Source: Amphritea opalescens
GTDB lineage: Bacteria > Pseudomonadota > Gammaproteobacteria > Pseudomonadales > Balneatricaceae
Assembly (NCBI RefSeq): GCF_003957515.1
Contig: NZ_RQXW01000004.1
Location: 186,001-250,000 of the forward strand
Direction of reading: 5' to 3'
Length of the DNA: 64,000 nt
The position numbers and the translations under genes were made by a program. The notes below the pieces were generated by a model, which saw only the letters and a program-made list of their open reading frames with translations, made no database searches and was not told where the DNA came from. Numbering within the stretch: the stretch's first letter is position 1; each line of letters opens with the position of its first letter. Positions 18,175 to 29,385 of this stretch are shown here, piece by piece.

Positions 18175-20025
18175 TCAAATCGACAGTTTTTTCAGCGCAC
18201 GACCGCCGTAAGTCAAGTTAACCAACATCCGTGTCACCAGAATAGCAGTGAACATGGAGGTGATAATACCGACCGACAGGGTAATCGCGAACCCTTTCAC
18301 CGGACCAGACCCCATCGCAAACAGAATCACGGCCGCTAACAAGGTGGTGATATTGGCATCAAAAATGGTGGAGAACGCTCGGTCGAAACCGGCACTGATC
18401 GCCGATTGCGTCGGCAACCCATTTTTAAGCTCCTCTCGTATTCGCGAGAAGATCAACACGTTAGCATCGACAGCCATACCGACGGTCAAAACGATACCAG
18501 CAATACCCGGCAACGTTAAGGTGGCCGACATAATCGACATCACCGCCAGCAACAACACTAGGTTAAAGGTCAGCGCAATATTCGCCAGCAAACCAAAGAC
18601 CCGGTAGTACGCCACCATAAATAGCAACACGAGAGCAAAGCCTATCTGTACTGACAACATACCCTGTGAAATATTCTGTTCACCCAAGCTTGGGCCGACA
18701 GTACGTTCCTCAACGAAGTAGATAGGGGCAGCCAAAGCACCGGCCCGCAACAGCAACGCTAACTCAGAAGACTCTGTGGCGCTGTCCAGCCCGGTAATCC
18801 GGAAGCTAGCACCCAGTACACTCTGAATCGTTGCCAGTGAGATAATCCGTTTCTCAACATAAGGAACCCGCTTAGCAACCTGCTCACCATCCACAGTCTC
18901 ATACAGTGTCCGGTTCTTATGCTCGACAAAGAGTACCGCCATGCGCCGTTTAATCGCATTCCGCGTGGTACGGTTCATCATCTGACCACCTTTGGCGTCC
19001 AGTGAGATATTCACCTGCGGCTGACCATTTTCATCAAAGGATGACTGCGCATTAGACACGCTAGCACCGGTAATGATGATGTCCTTCTCAAGGGTCGCAT
19101 GGCGACTCTGATCACGGAAGTCATAGGTCTCAGTGGTCGCCCGCGAAGCATCGGTCGTCGCTTCTAGACGGAACTCAAGGTTCGCTGTTTTACCGATAAT
19201 CCGTTTAGCGGCAGCGGCATCTTGAATACCCGGCAACTGCACAACGATACGGTTACGCCCTTGACGCTGCACCAGAGGCTCGGCGACACCCAGCTCATTC
19301 ACCCGGTTACGCAGGGTGGTTAGGTTCTGTTTGATCGCATAGTCTTCGATCTCACGGATTTGACTTTCCGTCAGATTGACATTGATGTAGAACGCACCGC
19401 CTTTGTCTTCACTGCTGACCAGAAATTCCGTGTAATCCTTACGCAGCAGCGACTCGGCTTGATCTCGAACATCTGCGGTAGAGAATTTAAGCTCTAGGCT
19501 GCCGTCTTCACGATGATCAACCGAACGGTAACGTAACTTCTCGGTACGCAGTTTGGTCTTAATTTCGCTAACGTAAACATCTAGACGCTGTGCAACGGCG
19601 GATACCATGTCCACTTCCAATAAGAAGTGCACACCACCGCGCAGATCGAGACCCAACTTCATGGGGCCTGCGCCCACTGCTCTCAACCATTCCGGTGTTG
19701 TCGGTGCCAGGTTAAGCGCCACAACATAGTTATCACCCAAGGTCCGGCTGATAATCTCTTTCGCTTCAAGCTGAGCACGACCATCTTCGAAGCGGATCAA
19801 CCCGCCTTTATCGGTCAGTTCATCACCTTTAACACTAATATTCGCCTTCTGCAGCTCCTGCTTAACCTGATCCAGCAACGGCTGGTTAACAATATTCGCT
19901 TCCCGAGTACCGGAAAGCTGTACAGCATAATCATCAGGATAAAGGTTAGGCGCAGCGTAGATACAGCCGATCAGCAATATCAGCACGATCAGCGCGTTTT
20001 TCCACAGTGGATTTTTATTGAGCAT
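18175..20025 (-). CDS. secD: Protein translocase subunit SecD
   Basis: The 616-residue protein starts with a short cytoplasmic end and one membrane helix (NALIVLILLIGCIYAAP), followed by a large periplasmic P1 region and five C-terminal helices. LGLDLRGGVHFLLEVDM and MAVDANVLIFSRIREEL are SecD signatures. It works with SecF in late protein export. Two rho-independent terminators separate it from yajC upstream, so secDF is likely to have its own promoter or to depend on read-through, unlike the textbook single operon. Confidence 0.97.
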   Translation of the reverse strand: MLNKNPLWKNALIVLILLIGCIYAAPNLYPDDYAVQLSGTREANIVNQPLLDQVKQELQKANISVKGDELTDKGGLIRFEDGRAQLEAKEIISRTLGDNYVVALNLAPTTPEWLRAVGAGPMKLGLDLRGGVHFLLEVDMVSAVAQRLDVYVSEIKTKLRTEKLRYRSVDHREDGSLELKFSTADVRDQAESLLRKDYTEFLVSSEDKGGAFYINVNLTESQIREIEDYAIKQNLTTLRNRVNELGVAEPLVQRQGRNRIVVQLPGIQDAAAAKRIIGKTANLEFRLEATTDASRATTETYDFRDQSRHATLEKDIIITGASVSNAQSSFDENGQPQVNISLDAKGGQMMNRTTRNAIKRRMAVLFVEHKNRTLYETVDGEQVAKRVPYVEKRIISLATIQSVLGASFRITGLDSATESSELALLLRAGALAAPIYFVEERTVGPSLGEQNISQGMLSVQIGFALVLLFMVAYYRVFGLLANIALTFNLVLLLAVMSIMSATLTLPGIAGIVLTVGMAVDANVLIFSRIREELKNGLPTQSAISAGFDRAFSTIFDANITTLLAAVILFAMGSGPVKGFAITLSVGIITSMFTAILVTRMLVNLTYGGRALKKLSI

Positions 20026-20120
20026 GGCGCTCTGTCCCTAACTAGCCCAGCGATGGATAGATACATGGTTAACAACCATGCACGCCCCGCCTAGGCACCA
20101 GTATTTAGATTTAAACGGTT

Positions 20121-20150
20121 AAAAAACCAAGCCTGTTAAAGGCATGGTTT
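20121..20150 (-). terminator. Second of two tandem terminators between yajC and secD
   Basis: On the minus strand the stem AAACCATGCC / GGCTTGGTTT (one mismatch) is followed by a U run. It lies immediately downstream of another hairpin at 20161-20186. Confidence 0.7.
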
Positions 20151-20160
20151 CATCACATCC

Positions 20161-20186
20161 AAAAAACGCCACGATAGTGGCGTTTT
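20161..20186 (-). terminator. First terminator after yajC
   Basis: A perfect ten-base stem AAAACGCCAC / GTGGCGTTTT with a four-base loop is followed on the minus strand by a U run. It starts about 15 bp after the yajC stop. Confidence 0.85.
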
Positions 20187-20201
20187 GTTACAATTTGATG
20201 C

Positions 20202-20537
20202 TTAGATCTGTTTGATTGTGCCTTTTGGCAACGCTGCACTGACATGAGTCTTTTGGAACGTCAGTTCAGTGGTATCGTTGACGCTAAGAACAATGTAATC
20301 ATCATTCAGACGGACAACTTTACCGATCAAGCCACCAGCGGTGATTACTTCATCACCCTTAGTCAGCCCACCGAGTAGCGCTTTATGTTCTTTTGCCCGT
20401 TTCGCTTGAGGGCGCCACATAAACATGTAGAAAATGATACCGAAGCCAACCAGAAAAATCAGATTGAACATACTTGGGTCTAAACCACCCGGTCCGGCAG
20501 CGTCTGCAGCGTGTGCTGAAGAAATTAACAAGCTCAT
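20202..20537 (-). CDS. yajC: Sec translocase accessory subunit YajC
   Basis: The 111-residue protein has one membrane helix (about residues 23-42, MFNLIFLVGFGIIFYMFMW), followed by the conserved RPQAKRAKEHKALLGGLTKGDEV segment and a small soluble domain. YajC associates with SecDF and the Sec holotranslocon. It sits between tgt and secD in the usual gammaproteobacterial order and starts 41 bp after tgt. Two terminators follow it. Confidence 0.95.
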   Translation of the reverse strand: MSLLISSAHAADAAGPGGLDPSMFNLIFLVGFGIIFYMFMWRPQAKRAKEHKALLGGLTKGDEVITAGGLIGKVVRLNDDYIVLSVNDTTELTFQKTHVSAALPKGTIKQI

Positions 20538-20578
20538 TAAGGCTTCTCCTAATACTTAATAAAAACAAACATTTAAAG

Positions 20579-21745
<1,167 letters not shown>

Positions 21746-21899
21746 TCAACGCGGGTTTCGCTAAGGGCGCTGCAATCTCTTCTCTATATAAGGCTTAATT
21801 ACATAAATTAAAGGCTGATATCACTATTTCCGCCCTGCAGCCGCCATTAGTTTGGCTCGCCAGCCATCACTAACACTTAAAACATCGATAAAAACCGCT

Positions 21900-22937
21900 T
21901 CACTTCACCGTTTGCTTGGTCAAGAACATCGCATCGCCATAGCTAAAGAAGCGATATTGCTGAGCCACCGCTTCTTTATAGGCCGCCATCATATGCTCAT
22001 AACCGGCAAACGCCGACACCAACATCAGCAAGGTCGATTCAGGTAGGTGGAAATTGGTAATCAGCAGATCCACCGTACGGAACTCATACCCGGGGAAGAT
22101 AAAGATATCGGTATCACCGAAAAAGGGCTCAATCTCACCGCTTTTACTCGCAGTTTCGAGGCAACGCACTGAGGTAGTCCCCACCGCCAACACGCGATTT
22201 CCCCGCGCCTTGGTTTCGCGTACCGCCTGACACACCTCTTCAGACACCTCGATATATTCAGCATGCATCTTGTGATCCTGAATATTATCTACCTTCACCG
22301 GCCGAAAGGTGCCCGCCCCCACATGCAGCGTCACAAAGGCCTTATTTACACCTTTTTCTTCCAAGCGGCGCATCAAGGCATCATCAAAGTGTAAACCAGC
22401 AGTCGGCGCAGCCACCGCACCGGGTTTTTCGTTATACACCGTTTGATAACGTTCGCGATCCGACAACTCATCTTCACGCTTCATATAAGGCGGTAACGGC
22501 ATATGACCAAACTGCTCTAAGGCATCGATCAGATGCCCTTCCGCTAAATCAAATTCCAACTCAAACAGATCATCATGACGGCGCACCATCGTTGCTTTCA
22601 AACCACCATCGAGGGTCAGTTCGGCACCCGGCTTCGGCGAACGACTCGAACGGATATGGGCTAACGCCGAACGCTCATCCAATACCCGTTCAATCAGTAC
22701 TTCGATCTTACCGCCAGAGGCTTTTTCGCCGAACATGCGCGCCGGAATCACCCGAGTGTTGTTAAATACCACTAAATCACCGGGTTCGAGCCATTCTAAT
22801 ACATCAAAAAACTGCCGATGCTCAAACTCACCACTATTGCCATCGACACAGAATAAGCGGCTATCGCTACGCTTTTCCAACGGATAGCGGGCAATCAGCT
22901 CATCGGGTAGATCGAAATGAAAATCTTTAACCTGCAT
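21900..22937 (-). CDS. queA: S-adenosylmethionine:tRNA ribosyltransferase-isomerase
   Basis: The 345-residue protein transfers and isomerises the ribosyl group of AdoMet onto preQ1-modified tRNA to make epoxyqueuosine, the step after Tgt. The start [19 protein letters not shown], the [12 protein letters not shown] segment and [20 protein letters not shown] near the C-terminus are characteristic of QueA, and the length is normal. It is the first gene of the queA-tgt-yajC group; about 200 bp separate it from tgt, where a second promoter is possible. Confidence 0.97.
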   Translation of the reverse strand: MQVKDFHFDLPDELIARYPLEKRSDSRLFCVDGNSGEFEHRQFFDVLEWLEPGDLVVFNNTRVIPARMFGEKASGGKIEVLIERVLDERSALAHIRSSRSPKPGAELTLDGGLKATMVRRHDDLFELEFDLAEGHLIDALEQFGHMPLPPYMKREDELSDRERYQTVYNEKPGAVAAPTAGLHFDDALMRRLEEKGVNKAFVTLHVGAGTFRPVKVDNIQDHKMHAEYIEVSEEVCQAVRETKARGNRVLAVGTTSVRCLETASKSGEIEPFFGDTDIFIFPGYEFRTVDLLITNFHLPESTLLMLVSAFAGYEHMMAAYKEAVAQQYRFFSYGDAMFLTKQTVK

Positions 22938-23322
22938 AGAAAAACGCTAACCTAAACTCAGTGATTCAGCTATGACTGACTGCGCAACCTGCACTCAGCC
23001 GACAAAAGGGGGCATATTCTACCCGAGTCCCCTTTAAACTTCAGCTATATTAACGAGTAGAGTCTAATGATTTAGCAACGGGATACACCGCAATGACGGC
23101 AGGGGAGAGCGTGGGAACATACGTCTCTCACGGTTCGACGCGCCGAGAGAAAGCGCATAAAGACTAGAAGGCACGGTATTACCTTACCAAACAACCAATT
23201 AGCTACTTAACCATGCCGTTCACTCACAGCAGATGGCACCTTGGCCCCGTAAATAAACGTGAAAACGGAAAATACGAGCGCGGACCAGTATTTTCCACTG
23301 CAGCAATGTGTTATGAAATGAC
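22938..23322. other. Intergenic region between a secreted unknown gene and queA
   Basis: About 385 bp. It holds a likely terminator for the upstream minus-strand gene (23267-23296) and the queA leader. A short plus-strand open frame at 23213-23422 overlaps the real gene and has no supporting features. Confidence 0.45.
23267..23296 (-). terminator. Probable terminator of the small secreted-protein gene
   Basis: A perfect nine-base inverted repeat GGAAAATAC / GTATTTTCC flanks a 12-base loop. On the minus strand it lies about 27 bp after the gene stop, and the 3' arm is U-rich. Confidence 0.5.
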
Positions 23323-23808
23323 CTATTTAGATTTTATTGCATCGGGAACGGCTTTCACTTTAAGTTCGCGTGAAGCACTCACTTCAGCCACCTTACGCTG
23401 CGGTTTTGAAATATCAACTTGAGTATGTAGATTAAACGTGACGGAATAAGTCTCTTTTGTTCGTGAATCTTGAGCTTTGTACGAAAAAGTTTCAAAAACT
23501 TTACAGGGGTTACATCGGTTAGCGAGCAACTGTTTAAGCAGGATGTTCTGTAGTTCTTTTTCATTGTATTTTCCGCCCATGGCTTTGTTCAGCATCGGAG
23601 GAATTACTTCAGAAAGGTAATATGAGCGGGCTTCGTCTTTTAGCGCACTGACTCTTTTTAACTGAGTCTCATTTAATTCTACTTTTCCTGATACACCTGC
23701 TTCTTTAATGATTATATCAATCCCTTCAACAGGATCATTCCCGCCTTGGGCAAATACTAAAGTGGGAATAAGCAAGGTGATGCTTAATAACATTTTAAAT
23801 ATATTCAT
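23323..23808 (-). CDS. Small secreted protein of unknown function
   Basis: I do not recognise this 161-residue protein. The ATG at 23808 is chosen because AGGGAAAG lies eight bases upstream; a further in-frame ATG at 23829 has no such site. A clear Sec signal peptide (MNIFKMLLSITLLIPTLVFA) would leave a mature protein of about 140 residues in the periplasm or outside. It contains an NRCNPC motif (CxxC) that could form a disulfide or bind metal, and a lysine-rich C-terminus. It stands alone, in AT-rich DNA, between queA and trhO, with its own likely terminator. Confidence 0.7.
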   Translation of the reverse strand: MNIFKMLLSITLLIPTLVFAQGGNDPVEGIDIIIKEAGVSGKVELNETQLKRVSALKDEARSYYLSEVIPPMLNKAMGGKYNEKELQNILLKQLLANRCNPCKVFETFSYKAQDSRTKETYSVTFNLHTQVDISKPQRKVAEVSASRELKVKAVPDAIKSK

Positions 23809-24252
23809 TATATTCTTTCCCTGTGTCATCTTTACAAAGCAGTATTGCTTTTGCCGCTAAGGCACATAACAACGAGTTATAGTGCCTATCGAGGCTGCAT
23901 CCCTGCCATAAACGTACTTCAAGCATAATAGCCACATCCTGTTAAATCAAAGCGTTAATTCGACATTACTATGGCTCAGAAAAAGGAAGTAAAAATCTCC
24001 GAGCGTAAGACTGGCTTGCATAGTCGTCAACTCACGCCTTAACCTTCTTTTTAATCAACAAGTTACAAAACGCCTAATTGACTTACGCCGCAGCACATCT
24101 AAAAGCCCTACTTTTTATCCGTCTTAATAGTGCTTAGATGCGCGTATAATGCCGCCCTGATCTTTTTAACCCTTTTAATTATATCAGCCATTTATTAACC
24201 CTTTATTAACCATAGGCTCCGGACTTACGATCCGATTGGCTGAGGAGATACC
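23809..24252. other. Divergent intergenic region upstream of trhO
   Basis: About 440 bp between the divergent secreted-protein gene and trhO. A TATAAT box at 24145-24150 is a candidate -10 for trhO, although no good -35 lies at the right distance. The trhO start follows GAGGAGATACC. Nothing else is supported. Confidence 0.4.
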
Positions 24253-25233
24253 ATGTCACAGACCATAGTCTGCGCGATGTATAAGTTTGTCGTATTAGAA
24301 GATTTTGAAGCGCTGCGTGAGCCGCTGCATAACGTCATGTTAAACAACGATGTGCGCGGCACGCTGCTGCTGGCGCGGGAAGGCATTAACGGCACCGTGG
24401 CTGGTAGCCGCGCGGGCATCGATGCCCTGCTGAGCTGGTTGCAGAATGATCCACGGCTAGCCGATATCGGCTATAAAGAATCCATCGACGACAGCAACCC
24501 CTTTCATCGCACCAAGGTTAAACTGAAAAAAGAGATCGTCACCATGGGCGTCGAGGGCATCGACCCTAAACGGATCGTTGGCACCTACGTGAAGCCGGAA
24601 GAGTGGAATGCGCTAATCTCTGACCCTGAAGTCACTCTGGTGGATACCCGTAATGACTATGAAGTGCAGGTGGGTACCTTTAAAGGCGCAATCAACCCCA
24701 ACACCAATACCTTCCGCGAGTTCCCTGACTACGTTAAAGAGCAGCTAGATCCGCAAAAAAACAAGAAGGTCGCGATGTTTTGCACCGGTGGTATCCGCTG
24801 TGAAAAATCCACCGCTTACCTGAAAGAGCAAGGCTTCGATGAGGTCTACCACTTGGAAGGCGGTATTCTTAAATACCTAGAAGAGGTTCCACAGGAACAA
24901 TCCATGTGGGAAGGCGAATGCTTTGTGTTTGATAACCGCGTGACCGTCAACCACCAGCTCGAAAAAGGCAGCTATGATCAGTGCCACGCTTGTCGCTTGC
25001 CACTCACCGAAGAGCAGATGCAAAGCGAACAGTATCAACCGGGTATCAGCTGCCCGAACTGCTATGACAGCCTCAGCGATGAGCAGCGTCAACGCTTCAT
25101 TGAACGGCAGAAACAGATGCAACTGGCCGAGCAGCGGGGCGAAGCGCATATCGGTGCCGACGCTAACGACACCAGCAGCAAACGACGCGAACTCAAGCAG
25201 CAACTGCGTGAAGCGCAACACGAAAGCAAGTAG
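24253..25233 (+). CDS. trhO: tRNA uridine(34) hydroxylase, rhodanese family (YceA)
   Basis: The 326-residue protein belongs to the TrhO/YceA family, which hydroxylates U34 of tRNAs to ho5U in an oxygen-dependent reaction. It has an N-terminal acylphosphatase-like domain ([15 protein letters not shown]), a rhodanese domain with the active-site loop CTGGIRCEK near residue 178, and a C-terminal region with paired cysteines ([16 protein letters not shown]) that may bind zinc. It ends in a charged helix. A good GAGGAG Shine-Dalgarno precedes the start. It is convergent with the response-regulator gene downstream. Confidence 0.95.
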   Translation: MSQTIVCAMYKFVVLEDFEALREPLHNVMLNNDVRGTLLLAREGINGTVAGSRAGIDALLSWLQNDPRLADIGYKESIDDSNPFHRTKVKLKKEIVTMGVEGIDPKRIVGTYVKPEEWNALISDPEVTLVDTRNDYEVQVGTFKGAINPNTNTFREFPDYVKEQLDPQKNKKVAMFCTGGIRCEKSTAYLKEQGFDEVYHLEGGILKYLEEVPQEQSMWEGECFVFDNRVTVNHQLEKGSYDQCHACRLPLTEEQMQSEQYQPGISCPNCYDSLSDEQRQRFIERQKQMQLAEQRGEAHIGADANDTSSKRRELKQQLREAQHESK

Positions 25234-25240
25234 ACATAAC

Positions 25241-25269
25241 CTAAGAGGGCGCACCAAGTGCCCTCTTAG
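25241..25269. terminator. Hairpin between trhO and the response regulator
   Basis: A ten-base perfect stem CTAAGAGGGC / GCCCTCTTAG lies just after the trhO stop and between convergent genes. The T run that follows is poor (CCCCTTGCTTCTTTT), so the terminator call is moderate. Confidence 0.6.
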
Positions 25270-25300
25270 CCCCTTGCTTCTTTTCTCAACTCAGACCCAA

Positions 25301-25993
25301 TCAGTACACGCCATCAAAACGATAGCCTACGCCATGCACCGTGGTGATAATGCGCGGCGACTTAGCATCCAACTCGATCGCCTTACGTAACTTAGAAATA
25401 TGCTGATCCAGCGTACGACTGTTAGCAAAATAATCCCGCCCCCAACAGTGATTAAACAGCGCATCACGACCCACCACTTTGCCCTGCTGTTCGAACAGCA
25501 AATGCAATATTTTCAGGTCTCTTAAACTTAACTCAATCACCTGACCATCCCGCAACGCACGAAACTCCGAGGGTCTGATCTCAAGATCAGCCATGACAAA
25601 GCTATCCGGCTCCGCCAGTTCAACCAGCGGACGCTGCGCCCGTCGCGTCACCGCGCGAATCCGAGCAATCACTTCTCGGCTACCGAAGGGCTTTTTAATG
25701 TAATCATCCGCGCCTAACTCAAGCCCGAGCACCTGATCTATCTCTTCCGATTTAGCCGTAATAAAGATCACCGGCAACCGTTCGTTGTGCTGGCGAATAC
25801 GGCGACACACCGCATAACCATCCTGTTTTGGCATCATAATATCCAATAGCACCAGATCAGGCTGATGCTGCTGGTATAACTGCCAGGCCTGCTCACCATC
25901 GGCCGCTTCGATACAGTCATAGCCTTCAGCTTCCAGTAAAGTCGCCAGCCCCTGACGGATATGCAGATCATCTTCGGCAATTAATAATTTCAT
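25301..25993 (-). CDS. OmpR-family response regulator
   Basis: The 230-residue protein has a receiver domain with the acidic pair ED-D near residues 7-9, phospho-acceptor Asp51 (LVLLDIMMP) and Lys in FITAKSEE, and a C-terminal winged helix with LSLRDLKILHLL and SRTLDQHISKLRKAI. It should be phosphorylated by the sensor kinase encoded 29 bp upstream on the same strand and act as a DNA-binding regulator. The operon order is VWA protein, kinase, regulator. The target genes are unknown; the VWA gene is a reasonable guess because it is in the same unit. Confidence 0.93.
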   Translation of the reverse strand: MKLLIAEDDLHIRQGLATLLEAEGYDCIEAADGEQAWQLYQQHQPDLVLLDIMMPKQDGYAVCRRIRQHNERLPVIFITAKSEEIDQVLGLELGADDYIKKPFGSREVIARIRAVTRRAQRPLVELAEPDSFVMADLEIRPSEFRALRDGQVIELSLRDLKILHLLFEQQGKVVGRDALFNHCWGRDYFANSRTLDQHISKLRKAIELDAKSPRIITTVHGVGYRFDGVY

Positions 25994-26022
25994 TCGGTTT
26001 TCCGTCTTATCATCGATATGGC

Positions 26023-27783
26023 CTAATTATTCTCGGGGCCATTCACTGGCGTGGCTAAGGTCAGTAAAAAACTAACCCCCTCGGTAAGTGGCGTTGTCGT
26101 ACGCGGCTCTAGGACTAAATCCCCGCGATGCGCTCGGGCCAAATCCCGCGCCAAGCCCAAGCCAATTCCCGTACCACTCACCCCTTCCGTCAGTTTGTCG
26201 CTACCCCGATAGAATGGCTCAAATAACTTCTGCGCATCCTCTACCGACACCCCTGGGCCAAAATCAGTCACACGGATGTAGCTGCACAAACCATCCGGCT
26301 GTTCCGCCTGCCAACTATTGATATCAACAAAGCGCCCTTCAGCGGCATATTTCTCACAGTTGCTCAGCAGGTTGTTAAGAATCTGTTCTAAAGCCTCACT
26401 GTCAAACTGGCACAACTGGGTCGCCTGCCCGTTAAATCGAATGCTGAGGTGCCGCGCACTGAGCACCGGCGTGAACAACGCCACCACCTGTTCAATCACT
26501 GAATCAATGACGCCCTGATGATAGCGAACACTCACTCCTTCACGTTTAGCGCGCGAAAAACTCAGTACATTTTCGATCAAACGCGACAGTCGCCCCGCCT
26601 CACTGCTGATCACGCCCAAATAGCGCTGTGCCACCGGCTCGTCATCGGGCAGTTCCTGTTCTAGCATCTCGGTATATAAACGCACATTGGTCAACGGCGT
26701 TTTCAGCTCATGGGAGACCTGATTAACGAAGTTGACCCGTTGTTCGGCGATACGCAGTTCGCGGTTATGCTCGCGGTACAACAGATAAGCTAGACTCGAC
26801 AAACCTGCGGCCAGTAACACTAATAAAACAATCAGCCCCAACCAACCGGTAATCGCAGCGGGTAACTCGGCGGCATAATAGGCCAGATGCCAGCTCGCCA
26901 AGGGGTGACTCAGTGGCAACGTTTGTAACGGTTTTTGTGCACTATCTAGCGACTGCCCACCCCAGCGATAAGCCACTTCACCCCGATCATTCACCAGCTG
27001 AATGTCACTATCGGTATCAACATCACTGAATAATGGTGCCTCTGCATTGGCAACCGCACTGGATGGCAGCAGATTGATGAGATCCGATAACAACCGCGCC
27101 GAGTTCAAGGCAAACCCGACGGTATTACCCTCACTATCCTGCCACCAGAAGATCTGTTGCAAACCCGCCTCGGCATACCAAGCTATCCATCCATGGGGTT
27201 GATCAGGCAAGCGGGGCGCTGCATTCGCGAGGGTTTGCACAGCCGCATCGGCACTGTAACGGGATTTTTGTGCCACCGAATCACTCAGCTGCGCACTCTG
27301 CAACTCGTCACGGCCCACCTTAACCTCGCTCGGGGCTGCTGTCTGCCCAACCGGGTCTAGCACCGGCATGGTAAAGCGTTCAGGCTCACGCAACAGCTTT
27401 CGGGTTAACTCAACAAAATCTTGCTCTTGCTGGTTTAACGGCTGATCGATAGGGGGAAAGCGACGCTCGCCCGTCGCCGATAAAACAAACATCTGCTTAA
27501 TCACCGCCGACTGATCGATAAAGCGGCGCACCGGCCCAACGCTATACTGCCCTGCTGTATCCTGCTGCAACGCCTCGGCCTGACGAATAAAACGCTGTTG
27601 CAGTAGAAAAAAGTGCTCCTGAAACTGCTCATCAATGTTCTGCAGCCGGCTCGTCACCAAATTATTCAATTGATGGGCGACCACCTGTTGTTGATCTAAC
27701 TGCAAGCGCACCCCGAACCAAGCCAGCAGCAGCAACGGCAGCGTAATAATCACAGCAAGCAATACAGGTGTTCGTCTTTTCAC
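26023..27783 (-). CDS. Membrane sensor histidine kinase
   Basis: The 586-residue protein has a membrane helix at residues ~7-27, a large periplasmic sensing region, and a second helix at ~316-338 (LGLIVLLVLLAAGLSSLAYL). These are followed by a HisKA dimerisation domain with NQVSHELKTPLTNVRLYTEM and an HATPase domain with EQILNNLLSNCEKYA, DFGPGVS and GTGIGLGLA. All kinase boxes are intact. It is presumably the partner of the adjacent response regulator. The periplasmic domain resembles no sensor I can name. The gene follows the VWA gene by about 60 bp. Confidence 0.93.
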   Translation of the reverse strand: MKRRTPVLLAVIITLPLLLLAWFGVRLQLDQQQVVAHQLNNLVTSRLQNIDEQFQEHFFLLQQRFIRQAEALQQDTAGQYSVGPVRRFIDQSAVIKQMFVLSATGERRFPPIDQPLNQQEQDFVELTRKLLREPERFTMPVLDPVGQTAAPSEVKVGRDELQSAQLSDSVAQKSRYSADAAVQTLANAAPRLPDQPHGWIAWYAEAGLQQIFWWQDSEGNTVGFALNSARLLSDLINLLPSSAVANAEAPLFSDVDTDSDIQLVNDRGEVAYRWGGQSLDSAQKPLQTLPLSHPLASWHLAYYAAELPAAITGWLGLIVLLVLLAAGLSSLAYLLYREHNRELRIAEQRVNFVNQVSHELKTPLTNVRLYTEMLEQELPDDEPVAQRYLGVISSEAGRLSRLIENVLSFSRAKREGVSVRYHQGVIDSVIEQVVALFTPVLSARHLSIRFNGQATQLCQFDSEALEQILNNLLSNCEKYAAEGRFVDINSWQAEQPDGLCSYIRVTDFGPGVSVEDAQKLFEPFYRGSDKLTEGVSGTGIGLGLARDLARAHRGDLVLEPRTTTPLTEGVSFLLTLATPVNGPENN

Positions 27784-27846
27784 AGGCTCTTCCGGTGTAG
27801 CTTGGGCAAACCCGAAGATTCACCCAGCGCTATAGGTTGGCACGCA

Positions 27847-29193
27847 TCAATAGGTTTGTTGAGTGGCACGTTTATACTGCCGTGCTTTCAGCTCTTTACG
27901 CTGTTTATTCCAATCCTGATTCGTTTCAAGTTCGTCCGCATCCTGCAGGGCTTCCTCTTGTTGCTCTTGCAAACGGGGAGAACTCAAAGATTCAGCCTGT
28001 GACCCTAAATAGGAGGCGCTATCTTGGAGAATCTTCTTCGCCCCTGCTAGATCACCGCTATCCCGTGCTTCAATGGCATCTCGGCTGTATTCATTAGCGA
28101 CCTGTTCCACCGCCGCTTCCAGCGCCTTATCATCCCGAGCCGCTTCGACCTCTTGGGCAGAACCACTAAAACGAGCCATACTCTGCCCCGTTAACTGCTC
28201 TTGATGTTGAGTAAACAGGTTGTCATAAGCCACCTTCACCGACACTAATTCCAGCTCTGTTTCAGCCGCCTGCTTAGGCACTTCAACCTCAAGAATAACG
28301 AATTTCTCCTGCTCGCTATATAACTGATTCAAGCGGGTCGTGACCCGATTACCCATAATCTCACTTTCGCGACCAAGCAAGCGGATAGGCGTGACACCGT
28401 TTTTACAGTGGATCTCAATATTGACCCCCTGCGCGACAACCGACAGCACATCACCAAACTCATATTGAAACACCGACGCCAGATCTGCCGCATTTTCAAC
28501 AAAGGCATGGTTACCATCACTAAAGCCAGCGAGGCGGGTCATTAAATCTTCGTTATATCCCAGCCCTAGGCCAATGGTGGTGACACTGATCCCCTCTTTC
28601 GCCAAGGAAGCCCCCAGCTCGCCCAATTCAGAAGCCGACTGTGGGCCAACATTCGCCAGCCCATCGGAGAGTAAAATCACTCGGTTGACTTTATTACGGC
28701 TAAGAAATTTACGTAGCTCATGGGCACCTTTACTGACACCGGCAAACAGGGCGGTATTACCACTCGCATGAACATCACGAATCGCATGATAAATACTCTG
28801 CTGATCACGTACCTGTGTCGCTGGCACCACCACCTGCACCCGAGAATCGTAACTAACCACCGAGACGATATCCCGTTCATCGAGACGTTTAATCGCCATA
28901 ATGGCGGCTTCACGGGCATACTGAATTTTATCCCCGCCCATGGAACCTGACTTATCCAACACAATCGCAACATTCGCCGGTATCCGCGCCTGCTGATCTT
29001 GCTGCTTAAAACCTTCCAGTGACACCTTAATAAACGCACGGTGACGTTGATCGGCCTCCATCACGGGCGTCGCCAAATTAATATTGAGATTCACCTGATT
29101 CGCCTGGCTTAGCCCGGGCAGCAGGCTCAGCAACACAAAGCCTATTGTTCGTACTGTGCGTCTTAGCATCGGTTTGTCGGATTGAGTTTTCAT
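27847..29193 (-). CDS. Secreted von Willebrand factor A domain protein
   Basis: The ATG at 29193 (MKTQSDKPM) is chosen because AGGAAGG lies just upstream; an in-frame GTG at 29199 overlaps this site. The 448-residue protein has a Sec-type signal ending near GLSQA-NQ, a VWA domain with a complete-looking MIDAS (DKSGSMGG, later a Thr in SGNTALF and LLSDGLANVG), a beta-rich middle and a charged glutamine-rich coiled-coil C-terminus (residues ~360-448). VWA domains bind metal and protein ligands. It appears to be periplasmic or exported and is encoded at the head of an operon with a two-component system, which suggests envelope sensing. The exact role is unknown. Confidence 0.88.
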   Translation of the reverse strand: MKTQSDKPMLRRTVRTIGFVLLSLLPGLSQANQVNLNINLATPVMEADQRHRAFIKVSLEGFKQQDQQARIPANVAIVLDKSGSMGGDKIQYAREAAIMAIKRLDERDIVSVVSYDSRVQVVVPATQVRDQQSIYHAIRDVHASGNTALFAGVSKGAHELRKFLSRNKVNRVILLSDGLANVGPQSASELGELGASLAKEGISVTTIGLGLGYNEDLMTRLAGFSDGNHAFVENAADLASVFQYEFGDVLSVVAQGVNIEIHCKNGVTPIRLLGRESEIMGNRVTTRLNQLYSEQEKFVILEVEVPKQAAETELELVSVKVAYDNLFTQHQEQLTGQSMARFSGSAQEVEAARDDKALEAAVEQVANEYSRDAIEARDSGDLAGAKKILQDSASYLGSQAESLSSPRLQEQQEEALQDADELETNQDWNKQRKELKARQYKRATQQTY

Positions 29194-29385
29194 GATCACC
29201 TTCCTGAATTGAGAGTCTAGTGGAACAAAGCCACCGCTGTATTCACTCTACGCTCAGGCAGATGTGGAAAAGTCAGATGAAATTATCGATTTTGTAAGAA
29301 ATTTGTAAAACCGACGATAACCGCCCCAACCACTTGTTGTCGTAGAGATAAACGCCGCTCCATCAGCAGGCCCGTTAAACGACCA

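Noticed and set aside
23213-23422. Plus-strand open frame of 69 codons near the small secreted-protein gene.
   Set aside because: It overlaps the real minus-strand gene and its terminator hairpin and shows no coding features.
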